A model generated the notes under the pieces. The model did not search any database, was not told the DNA's origin, and worked only from the letters and a program-made list of their open reading frames with translations. DNA of 64,000 bases from Flavipsychrobacter sp. (GTDB taxonomy: Bacteria; Bacteroidota; Bacteroidia; Chitinophagales; Chitinophagaceae), in NCBI GenBank assembly GCA_041392855.1, contig JAWKLD010000001.1, positions 1,846,001-1,910,000 of the forward strand, in the 5' to 3' direction. Position numbers and translations under genes: made by a program. This document shows positions 8,362 through 15,944 of the stretch, in pieces; the first letter of the stretch is position 1; every line of letters begins with the position of its first letter.

Positions 8362-8640
8362 ATGAAAAAACATAGCATCCTATTAGTACTACTCGCATTT
8401 ACTGCCCTACTCTTTGCCTGCAAGAAAGACTATAACTGTCGTTGCGGCACTAAGTATATTGACAGCATTATTTTACCACATGGAGGCTATGCCATAGTCA
8501 AAGTGGTAAGAGACAGTATTATCTCCTTACCCAAAAGCACCAAGAAGAAAGCGGAAAGATCTTGTGACGATATAGAAAAAGTACTGCTCAATGAGATAGC
8601 CAACAAACAACAAAACTCGGGCGACTGTTACGTCTATTAA
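8362..8640 (+). CDS. small lipoprotein
   Basis: 92 aa. The signal peptide and lipobox (LVLLAFTALLFACKK) are almost the same as in the gene just upstream, but the mature part is different: short, basic and with five cysteines (YNCRCG, RSCDD, GDCYVY). It is the second gene of a two-gene unit that ends at the strong terminator at 8661-8694. No family recognised; sharing of the signal sequence only suggests recombination or duplication of the gene start. Confidence 0.68.
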   Translation: MKKHSILLVLLAFTALLFACKKDYNCRCGTKYIDSIILPHGGYAIVKVVRDSIISLPKSTKKKAERSCDDIEKVLLNEIANKQQNSGDCYVY

Positions 8641-8660
8641 TACCTATTTAGTATACAATA

Positions 8661-8694
8661 AAGAGCCGCCCATAAAAGGCGGCTCTTCGTTTTT
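8661..8694. terminator. bidirectional terminator
   Basis: AAGAGCCGCC-CATAAAA-GGCGGCTCTT followed by a T-rich run. It lies between the stop of the 8362 lipoprotein (+) and the stop of the 8736 T9SS gene (-), and A-rich DNA precedes it, so it can work in both directions. A near copy, with similar flanks, lies at 10644-10672. Confidence 0.9.
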
Positions 8695-8735
8695 GCCCTA
8701 TACGTTGCCTGTGCAACGCTGTTAATAAAAAACGA

Positions 8736-10328
8736 TTATTGTTTTACGAACTGTACAGTAGTCATATCATGAGTTGCCGTGTTACTCATCTTCATGATAT
8801 ACACGCCACTTGCCCAGTTACTTATATCAATGCTATTGCTTTGCTGCTGTAGCATGCCTTTCTGCATCAATTGTCCCAACTGATTGTAGATTTCATAATC
8901 GTAAGCATTCTTAATGTCAGCAATATTGATGTTGACCTTATCGCTGGCAGGGTTTGGCACCACATCTATTGCGTTTGGAGCACTCACTACATTTTGCACA
9001 CCTGTAGGTTTCCAGTTAGTAGTTCCTGTGTTCTGTATTTTCCATATCAACCTACTGGCATAAGATGGTGTTGCAGCATTAGAATAAGTAAAGGCTGCCG
9101 ACTTGGACCAATTAGAATACCTACCTGATATAGCCATTACCGACTCATTGTTTTGCTGCCACATATTGGTAATATCCATGTAGCTGCCCGGCGTGCTGCA
9201 AGTATAAGGAGGCACAGGACTTACGTCAAGACCTATAAATGTATTGGCCTGATTAGGAGCACCCGCGATAGCATCTGTATACCATCCCATAGAAATCTGC
9301 TCATTAGTACCCACACCAGTGTAGGCATAAGTAAGGCAAGGGAATATATTGTTGTTGTTCACATTGATACCCGCAGGGTAGCCTGCCATAGAGCCGTCGT
9401 TAGCTACATTCAATGCGCCTTCATTTACCTGAAAAAGAATATCGAAATGAACATTAACACCTACAGGGTATTTTCTACCTACAGTAATGGCATAATCATT
9501 TGTAAGACCACTAGATGGTGTTGCTATTCTTGGCTGGTAAAGCTCAGGCAAGAAAGCAGAATTGTAAACACTATACCATACTGTACCTGCATAGTCTCTG
9601 GTCATTGTTCTATAGTAGTTCCTTGAGTTTGTAAGACCTATTACTGTTACCTCGTGGCTAGAGTTGCCATTATAGGCCACATCAGGCTCTATCAGTCCGC
9701 TAAACCACAATGGATTTGCAGGAGCAGGAGGCACACCTGTAACAGTTTGTGTCATACTCAATATAGAACCTATATCCTGCATCACTACAGCATAGTGTCC
9801 CATGTTATCAGAGTCGATATTGATGTGCGGCTCATAGCCTGGTGACGGCGTATAGGGATAGATAAGTGTAGGAACAGACATGCCAGGGAAGTTCCAAGGG
9901 CCTGGCATGAATTGACTATAGCTCATACCATAACCACCTAGCGATGCAGAATAATACACCACTATTGCCCATACAGCATTAGAGGTCATTGGCGACACCA
10001 AAACCACATCAGGATCTTCGGCATCATTGGGCAGGGCCAGTGTGCCTGATGTACCTGCACTACTTTGCCAGTTGAACGTTGGGGCTAATAAAGTAACATC
10101 TCTACAGCTGTTAACCGTTACGTTCAGATAGTTCAGATAATTAGCGCTACCATAACCAAAAATACTAGAGCCCGACGCATCGCGCGTATCGGTGCCTACA
10201 TCATTGTAAGAGCAGGAAGAAGGAACAATAGAATGGTAGAAGTTTTCCGGAGCTGAGGCAGGTATGTACTGCCCAAAAGAAAGTTGAGTGCATAGCATAG
10301 CTATGCCTAACAAAATTGTTTTTTTCAT
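8736..10328 (-). CDS. T9SS-secreted surface protein (type A sorting domain)
   Basis: 530 aa with a signal peptide (MKKTILLGIAMLCTQLSFGQ) and a long beta-rich body with many aromatic and Asn residues, perhaps a beta-propeller, containing no catalytic motif that I can identify. The last 75 residues are a type A T9SS C-terminal domain: VVPNPASDKVNINI, then YNQLGQLMQKG and ISNWASGVYIMKM. It should cross the outer membrane by the type IX system and be anchored or released outside. It is a single gene, separated from its neighbours by terminator-like hairpins on both sides. Confidence 0.85.
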   Translation of the reverse strand: MKKTILLGIAMLCTQLSFGQYIPASAPENFYHSIVPSSCSYNDVGTDTRDASGSSIFGYGSANYLNYLNVTVNSCRDVTLLAPTFNWQSSAGTSGTLALPNDAEDPDVVLVSPMTSNAVWAIVVYYSASLGGYGMSYSQFMPGPWNFPGMSVPTLIYPYTPSPGYEPHINIDSDNMGHYAVVMQDIGSILSMTQTVTGVPPAPANPLWFSGLIEPDVAYNGNSSHEVTVIGLTNSRNYYRTMTRDYAGTVWYSVYNSAFLPELYQPRIATPSSGLTNDYAITVGRKYPVGVNVHFDILFQVNEGALNVANDGSMAGYPAGINVNNNNIFPCLTYAYTGVGTNEQISMGWYTDAIAGAPNQANTFIGLDVSPVPPYTCSTPGSYMDITNMWQQNNESVMAISGRYSNWSKSAAFTYSNAATPSYASRLIWKIQNTGTTNWKPTGVQNVVSAPNAIDVVPNPASDKVNINIADIKNAYDYEIYNQLGQLMQKGMLQQQSNSIDISNWASGVYIMKMSNTATHDMTTVQFVKQ

Positions 10329-10529
10329 GATGATGATGTTTTTATGAACTTTAAATATATAAGCTTTGAAATGAAAAGCAGCAAGACATAGAAGTAATTC
10401 TACATTAAAACATTTTCATCACACAAAAGACTAACGGATAGCTGACTTCTATCGTCAAATATAGATGCACCTTTCTTTAAACGCCCTGTTTCAGGGTGTT
10501 TCTACCCGTTTCGCTGGCATATCTACTAA

Positions 10530-10607
10530 TCAATATTTAGAACGCACATGCTCTTCTACTTTTTCCCAAAGAGGCGCTAAAGTTATTTTATTGAGACGAT
10601 AAAAATT
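10530..10607 (-). pseudogene. possible MarR-type C-terminal remnant
   Basis: A 25-codon open stretch with no start codon reads ...LNKITLAPLWEKVEEHVRSKY and then a stop. LAPLWEKVEE is like the C-terminal dimerisation helix of MarR-family regulators (compare IRPLWEGVMD in the real MarR gene at 11884). It shares the DNA AAAGAGGCGCTAAAG with 12364-12381. The rest of the 10329-10771 gap holds only the terminator below. Weak evidence. Confidence 0.3.
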
Positions 10608-10643
10608 CTAAACCACTCTACTTAGTTCTTTTTAGTATGCAAT

Positions 10644-10672
10644 AAAGAGCCGCTTATAAAAGCGACTCTCGT
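10644..10672 (-). terminator. terminator downstream of the NmrA-type gene
   Basis: AAAGAGCCGCT-TATAA-AAGCGACTCTC hairpin, located 100 bp after the NmrA-type stop codon. The flanking bases on both sides resemble those around the 8661 terminator, including a small second hairpin GTTGC-CTTA-GCAAC about 12 bp further on (GTTGC-CTGT-GCAAC at the first site). Confidence 0.65.
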
Positions 10673-10771
10673 TTCACCCCATGTGTTGCCTTAGCAACTT
10701 CGTCGATATAAACTACGTGGCAGGTATTTTAGGCTTTTATGTTTCTTTACAAATACCTAACCTATCATTAC

Positions 10772-11839
10772 CTAAACATCGTAAGAGAAGTTTTTTCGTA
10801 GATCAAGCCATTCTTTACTTTCTTTGGCTTGCTTCATGCCATGCATAAAACGTGGAAAATGCAGTTGTTGTTCATAGGCCTCCATGTCTGGCTTGCGAGT
10901 AAATGCAATTTTCATAAAGTTCTTTATAGCCTTCATTTTATTCGAGAACGATTGCTTCGCTTCAGGCATATCTGCCAAAAACCTTCTGGCTATTGTTTCA
11001 AAATCTTCAGGGTCTCTACCCGTTAAAGCCTTTACTACATTGGTTGTCCCACCTATTGCAAACATATTGTCTTCAAAGTCTTTCATGTAGTATCTAATAT
11101 TAGCGTAGTCGTATATTTTGTACTTACCGGCTTTTAAGGACTTTAAGAACATATCCTCACTCACTGGCATCAACTTCACTTTTCTATTCAATATTTTAGC
11201 AAAAGTATCTGCCACATCTTGCTGAGATATGATCTTAGGACCAGTTGGTCTGTATGTTTTTTGATGATGCTGTGCCGGGTCTTTTAATATATGCGCTATA
11301 ACCCTCCCTTGGTCTTCTTCTGAAGGTGGCGCATTCAAGGCTTCTCCTTTTGCATATGTAGGCATAATACCTAGTTGTGCAACCATCTCAACTGTAAAGA
11401 AATATGCAAAAGAAAAAAGGCCAGGATTAACAAAAGTGTATTTAACTTTTTGGTGCATTTTTACTACTTGATCGCCCAACCATTGCTCCTTTGTGTTTAT
11501 TGCATGGTGATCTTCCATTAATAGCCATTGCGACATATACACTACGTGTTCTATTGCAGCCTCTTCTGCAGCTACGATAAAAGCTATTGCCTTCATTAAT
11601 GAATTCTTAGCAAACGGAGGGCAAAAATAGGCTCTGGTTACACCATTCAGAGCTTTCCTGTAGTCTCTAACATCTTCCATATCACCTACAAAAAGTTCGG
11701 CACCCATTTTTTTCAACTCACGTGCAGTATCACTCTGAGCATTTCTTACCATAGCCCTCACCTCAAAACCTAAGTTTAGCAACTCTTTTGCTGCTGGAAA
11801 ACCAGTGTGTCCATTCGCAGCTGTAATTAATATTTTCAT
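10772..11839 (-). CDS. NmrA-like NAD(P)-binding oxidoreductase
   Basis: 355 aa. The N-terminal Rossmann motif is TAANGHTGFPAAKEL, followed by MVRNAQSD at the second strand, as in NmrA/HSCARG and atypical SDR proteins. The YxxxK catalytic pair of classical SDRs is not evident, so it may be a redox sensor or an atypical reductase. The C-terminal 80 residues extend beyond the usual NmrA length (about 280-300). It lies 44 bp downstream of the MarR gene on the same strand, and a perfect 14-bp palindrome in that gap matches one upstream of marR, so it is very likely the target of that regulator. Confidence 0.85.
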   Translation of the reverse strand: MKILITAANGHTGFPAAKELLNLGFEVRAMVRNAQSDTARELKKMGAELFVGDMEDVRDYRKALNGVTRAYFCPPFAKNSLMKAIAFIVAAEEAAIEHVVYMSQWLLMEDHHAINTKEQWLGDQVVKMHQKVKYTFVNPGLFSFAYFFTVEMVAQLGIMPTYAKGEALNAPPSEEDQGRVIAHILKDPAQHHQKTYRPTGPKIISQQDVADTFAKILNRKVKLMPVSEDMFLKSLKAGKYKIYDYANIRYYMKDFEDNMFAIGGTTNVVKALTGRDPEDFETIARRFLADMPEAKQSFSNKMKAIKNFMKIAFTRKPDMEAYEQQLHFPRFMHGMKQAKESKEWLDLRKNFSYDV

Positions 11840-11853
11840 ACTTTACCTTTTAA

Positions 11854-11867
11854 GTTGTATATACAAC
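11854..11867. promoter_or_regulatory. MarR operator upstream of the NmrA-type gene
   Basis: GTTGTATATACAAC is a perfect 14-bp palindrome 15 bp upstream of the NmrA-type start codon. The same core recurs upstream of marR at 12307-12322. Confidence 0.75.
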
Positions 11868-11883
11868 ATCTATAACAAAAAAA

Positions 11884-12285
11884 TTATTTAAGTTTTTTCT
11901 CCAGATTTGCGATCTGTTTAAGCCCTGAATCTCCTATTTTGTCTATCAATGTATCCATCACCCCTTCCCAAAGAGGTCTTATTTCTTCAACCATTTTTTC
12001 TCCTTTTATTGTTAACTCAATTTCGGGTCTATAGTCATGAGTACGCACAATTAACCCTCTCGCTTCCAAGAGTTTTACGTTCCGACTAATTGTTGAACGC
12101 TCAAGACCAAGTGTCAAGCCAATTTGCCCTTGCTCTACCTTACCCAAAGTCTTTAGTGTAAAAAGTATTGTTAGTTGATTTTCTGTTATGTCATATTCCG
12201 TTAAGCAATCCCTTACATAGCCATCAGCTATACGTGATAGTCTGCGCAACCTAAATCCCAAACATTCGTCTAAAGAATACTTCAT
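11884..12285 (-). CDS. MarR-family transcriptional regulator
   Basis: 133 aa. Helical N-terminus, then a winged helix (about 35-100) with ENQLTILFTLKTLGKVEQGQ and the recognition part LGLERSTISRNVKLLEARGL, then a C-terminal dimerisation helix (VEEIRPLWEGVMD). Typical MarR length. The -7 box TATGTTTG (12297 to 12290, minus strand) ends only 5 bp from the start codon, so the mRNA is predicted to be leaderless or nearly so. A palindrome just upstream (12307-12322) suggests autorepression. The NmrA-type gene follows with its own copy of the operator. The ligand is unknown. Confidence 0.9.
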   Translation of the reverse strand: MKYSLDECLGFRLRRLSRIADGYVRDCLTEYDITENQLTILFTLKTLGKVEQGQIGLTLGLERSTISRNVKLLEARGLIVRTHDYRPEIELTIKGEKMVEEIRPLWEGVMDTLIDKIGDSGLKQIANLEKKLK

Positions 12286-12306
12286 GTTGCAAACATAAGT
12301 ACAAAA

Positions 12307-12322
12307 TGTTGCATATACAACA
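12307..12322. promoter_or_regulatory. MarR operator upstream of marR
   Basis: TGTTGCATATACAACA: arms match at 7 of 8 positions and the core is the same as in the 11854-11867 palindrome. It covers about -20 to -35 relative to the predicted transcription start, where bound protein would block RNA polymerase. Confidence 0.75.
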
Positions 12323-12333
12323 ATTGTGTTCTT

Positions 12334-12426
12334 TTATATATTTTTTAACTCTTCTATTCTTTTCCAAAGAGGCGCTAAAGGATAAAGAACAATATAATCA
12401 TTAGACAATGAGCCAAACAAAACCAT
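12334..12426 (-). CDS. 30-codon ORF, possible gene remnant
   Basis: A short ORF (ATG at 12426) that ends PLAPLWKRIEELKNI. The frame stays open further upstream as a hydrophobic stretch but has no start there. The tail LAPLWKRIEE resembles the peptide encoded at 10530-10607 and MarR C-termini. It lies in the gap between the nucleoid-associated protein gene and marR. Either a decayed gene end or chance; function unknown. Confidence 0.25.
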   Translation of the reverse strand: MVLFGSLSNDYIVLYPLAPLWKRIEELKNI

Positions 12427-12496
12427 GGTATGTACCAGTATGGATACCAGTATATACTTGAAAGGGTTAAGCGGGTTACTTAGAGATAGATATAGT

Positions 12497-13543
12497 TTAC
12501 TGCTCCTTGTCAAAATAGATCTTATAATAGTGCTTGCCTACTGCTTCGTCGTAGCCTTTTTCTATCAGGTCGCGGTCGCCATGCACATATACGTGGAAGT
12601 TCTTATCCAGCTTTATCACACTTTTAAAAACACGTGCCGTGCGTTTCACTGCCGAGTCGGATATATCAAAACCTCCATTTAGCGATACATCATGATTCTC
12701 TTCGTACTGGTGTTTATAGCCGTTGAAGGAGCTGATCAATTCTTTGTCCTGAAATACTTCGTTGGCAAATTCCTGTTCGTCAAATTGTTTATTATTTCTA
12801 AAAAACTCCAGCGAACGGTTCAGATAATCTGCCTGCTCTGCCTTGCTCACTTCATACTCCTGCGGTATGCCTTTAACGATAAAATCTTTAGTAGCTGCTA
12901 AATACTCCCTTGTATGGTGGTACTCATCTGCCATTGCCGTTATCTTCAAAAACTTATCGCGCCAGTATACGGCATCACTACGTTTGTTGGTCTTGTCTAC
13001 TATGCATAATTGCATGCCCTTTCTGGTGTTGAAGATGATGCAACCTTTGTCCAGCTTATCAGCACTAATACCTTTTTGTAATTCTATCTCGTAGCCCGTG
13101 TGCTGTTTGCTCAGCTGAAAGAAGGCGTCACGCTCTTCCGTTTTATATAGCCCTATGGCAGGCATCACCTCGTCATTAAGATATACCTTGTCTAGATAAG
13201 CCACATGCAGCTCACCGCTTTTTATATTGGGCGCGTCCGATATTTCAAAAAGATGTTTGGCAATACTTATAGAATGTTCCAGCAGCTGTTCCTGATCGGC
13301 AAAAATTTTCTCTGCATAGTGCTTTACCGTATTCAGTGCCTCATCACTCTCATGGTAGAATTCAAAATACTCTTCCTTCTCTGCAAAAGGTGCAGTGAAG
13401 TATTGCTTCAGCTGCTCCTGTAGTTCCTCATCTTGCACACGCACCAGCTCTTCAGAATAGAAGAAAGTATTATCAGTATGTTTATTGCCTACAAAATGAG
13501 TAGCCAAAGCTTGTATTTGGGTATTGGAAAAATCTGCTCTCAA
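12497..13543 (-). CDS. 37-kDa nucleoid-associated protein (NdpA/YejK family)
   Basis: 348 aa, the normal length of the family. N-terminal part TQIQALATHFVGNKHTDN, the conserved block GELHVAYLDKVYLNDEVMPAIG, the repeated acidic/aromatic helices and the C-terminal EKGYDEAVGKHYYKIYFDKE agree with the NdpA fold. Members bind DNA and are thought to be nucleoid associated; the molecular role is poorly known. Acidic, cytoplasmic, no signal. It stands alone between marR and the surface-protein array. Confidence 0.8.
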   Translation of the reverse strand: MRADFSNTQIQALATHFVGNKHTDNTFFYSEELVRVQDEELQEQLKQYFTAPFAEKEEYFEFYHESDEALNTVKHYAEKIFADQEQLLEHSISIAKHLFEISDAPNIKSGELHVAYLDKVYLNDEVMPAIGLYKTEERDAFFQLSKQHTGYEIELQKGISADKLDKGCIIFNTRKGMQLCIVDKTNKRSDAVYWRDKFLKITAMADEYHHTREYLAATKDFIVKGIPQEYEVSKAEQADYLNRSLEFFRNNKQFDEQEFANEVFQDKELISSFNGYKHQYEENHDVSLNGGFDISDSAVKRTARVFKSVIKLDKNFHVYVHGDRDLIEKGYDEAVGKHYYKIYFDKEQ

Positions 13544-13602
13544 CGCCTATGTTTTTTTAAGAGCATAAATGTATAAAAACCAGTATTACTTAGCAGCAAT
13601 TT

Positions 13603-15837
13603 TTACCGTATCAGCAACAAGTCACCTTTCAGAAGGCGGTCTTCCCCTAAGTGAAAATATTTAATGACGTAATAGTAAGTACCAAGTTCTGCAGGTATAC
13701 CCTTATATGTTCCATCCCACCCTTGGCTTATATCAATAGTGGTATACACCTGTTCTCCCCAGCGATTGTAGATGCGTAGCGTATATTCCTTTACATTAGT
13801 AATATCACCAATAAATCGTGCTATGTCATTTCTACCATCTCTATTGGGTGTAAAGGCTGTTGGAAAAAACAGTTTACAATTTCTAGTAGTAATGGTTATC
13901 GTATCTGTTACTGTTTGGCATCGGTTAGATACCTGTACATAATAAGTACCTGCTTTTGTAACACTATACTTTCTGTTGGTACTACCATCTTGCCATAAGT
14001 AAATATCATACTCACTCGAGGTTACCATTTCTGGCAATATAATTACTTGGTCATCACAGATCTCCCTACTTTCACCCAGCTCTATACTTATATTGGGATA
14101 GTAAGACACATACACCTCGTCTGAGGTCGTACAACCCGCATGGCTTGCTGTAAGTATATATTTACCCTCAGCATAGGCTTTTATCACAGGCTGAGTGCTT
14201 CCATTACTCCATTCTAAAAATGCAAAAGTTGGTGTTGCGCTACCTGATATAAGTATCGTATCTCCCCTACAAATAGTCGTATCTGCAAGAGCTACATTTA
14301 CTTTTATGTCCAATATATCTACCTCAATGCTATCTATTATCACATCGCAGAGTTCTGTAGTAGCAACCCAATATTTCCCTGCTGAATTGATAGTAATTTT
14401 CTCGCTAGTACTACCTGTGTTCCACAAATAGGTTGCATTGTTTTTAATGACGCTGGCACTAAGCGTTATTGCGCTAGTAGCATTGCATAGGAATGTATCG
14501 CTACTACTTCTTGTGGTATCTCTTTTTGATATTACGTTTATTGTATCAGATACAAAGTCACACACATCGGGAGAGCGCACCCAATATTTACCTTCAGTAT
14601 TTACTATAAATGAATCTTGCGTGCTACCATCTTGCCATTCATAAGCACTTCGTCCTGCCCTACCATATAATACTATTGGCTGCTCTAAACAAATACTTGT
14701 ATCCCTGCTGGTTATCAAAACATCATCGCCTGAGATTGAATGCACAACTGCTTGTGGCAAGCCCAAATTGGTAGTAGTAGTAGCACTAATAGGAATAGCG
14801 GCAGCAGTATAAACACATCCCGGTGCCAAAGTATTAGCATTAGATATCCTTCCGAGACCTGCGCTACCTACAATAGCTGCATAAATATTACTATCGGGAG
14901 CCAATTGTAATGCACCAAGCGTTCCTGTTGAAGGCACTACGGCTTTTTTAGACGCTTTTATAGCACTGGGCGAACTTTGTGTAAGATCATATTGATAAAT
15001 AGTACGTGAAGAATACCCTGACACATATAACCGTAAACTATTAGGCGAAAACTCGCAACCATAAAACTCTGATCCAGCACGTGTATCTATTATCTGCCCA
15101 TTGGTCAGCTGACCTGTTTGAGGACTAAAATCATGAAGCGCTAAAAAGCTACTAGGAGTCCCGTTCCAAGATGCGATACCCAACTTTTTTCTATCTGGAG
15201 AAACCTTCATCGTCACAATACCCAATGTCCTTTCAGTATAGGTAGTAGTAGAAATAACAGGAACAGTATTAATGCCAGCACTGGTAATCTTATATGCATA
15301 ATGGTCAGCAGAACCTCTTTTATAAGTAATCAACCAATAACTGCCACACCCTTCGGTTATTACCATTGCCTCCGCAAAACCACTATCTATGGGAATATAT
15401 TTTTGCCCAGCTACTACATCTCCCAACCCACCATCAAGTGTCATATCTACAACAGAGTAAGACAGCCTACCATTAGTACCCATTGCACCTAGCGTAAAGA
15501 CATAATATTTATTTGTATCATTCACAAATGGTGCAATGTGTACCCCTTGAGCACAAGTACCAGCATTATCAACACCCACACCTGTACCATTAGGCATTAT
15601 AGCAAAGTTCTTATTATACACATTAGCAGTGCTTGCATAAAAAATCAATGTGCCAGTAGTTCTATCACTAATAGCTGCCACGCCTTCATTAGTAATAATA
15701 TTAGAGACAAAACTTGAAGGTGGTGAAGTATTAAAAGATACTCCTGCATTTCGCCCAAAGCACCAATTATTATTTTGCTTTTGCGCAGTAGCAACAGTGC
15801 TAAAAAGCAGTATTGTGAACAGTAATATTAAGCGCAT
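13603..15837 (-). CDS. giant surface protein with T9SS type B (gliding-motility-associated) C-terminal domain, copy 1
   Basis: 744 aa. Signal peptide (about 1-18), a seven-bladed-propeller-like region (about 20-370; FSPNSLRLYVSGYSSRTIYQYDL is typical of the blades), then three or four Ig-like units each with a Cys pair and the signature YEWQDGST or YLWNTGST, and a CHU_C / type B sorting domain at the end (FFPTAFTPNRDGRNDIARF, RIYNRWGEQVY, GWDGTYKGIPAELGTYYY). It should be exported by T9SS. First from the left of three tandem paralogues on the minus strand, with 107 bp to the next copy. Confidence 0.9.
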   Translation of the reverse strand: MRLILLFTILLFSTVATAQKQNNNWCFGRNAGVSFNTSPPSSFVSNIITNEGVAAISDRTTGTLIFYASTANVYNKNFAIMPNGTGVGVDNAGTCAQGVHIAPFVNDTNKYYVFTLGAMGTNGRLSYSVVDMTLDGGLGDVVAGQKYIPIDSGFAEAMVITEGCGSYWLITYKRGSADHYAYKITSAGINTVPVISTTTYTERTLGIVTMKVSPDRKKLGIASWNGTPSSFLALHDFSPQTGQLTNGQIIDTRAGSEFYGCEFSPNSLRLYVSGYSSRTIYQYDLTQSSPSAIKASKKAVVPSTGTLGALQLAPDSNIYAAIVGSAGLGRISNANTLAPGCVYTAAAIPISATTTTNLGLPQAVVHSISGDDVLITSRDTSICLEQPIVLYGRAGRSAYEWQDGSTQDSFIVNTEGKYWVRSPDVCDFVSDTINVISKRDTTRSSSDTFLCNATSAITLSASVIKNNATYLWNTGSTSEKITINSAGKYWVATTELCDVIIDSIEVDILDIKVNVALADTTICRGDTILISGSATPTFAFLEWSNGSTQPVIKAYAEGKYILTASHAGCTTSDEVYVSYYPNISIELGESREICDDQVIILPEMVTSSEYDIYLWQDGSTNRKYSVTKAGTYYVQVSNRCQTVTDTITITTRNCKLFFPTAFTPNRDGRNDIARFIGDITNVKEYTLRIYNRWGEQVYTTIDISQGWDGTYKGIPAELGTYYYVIKYFHLGEDRLLKGDLLLIR

Positions 15838-15944
15838 CTATTTATCTTTTCGAAATAAAGTTATCTACAAAACCATTTACTGCCATGCATTTCAACTCTT
15901 TTCAACTTACCTTCGACTAGTAGTTAATAAAATGAAAGAGTTTA

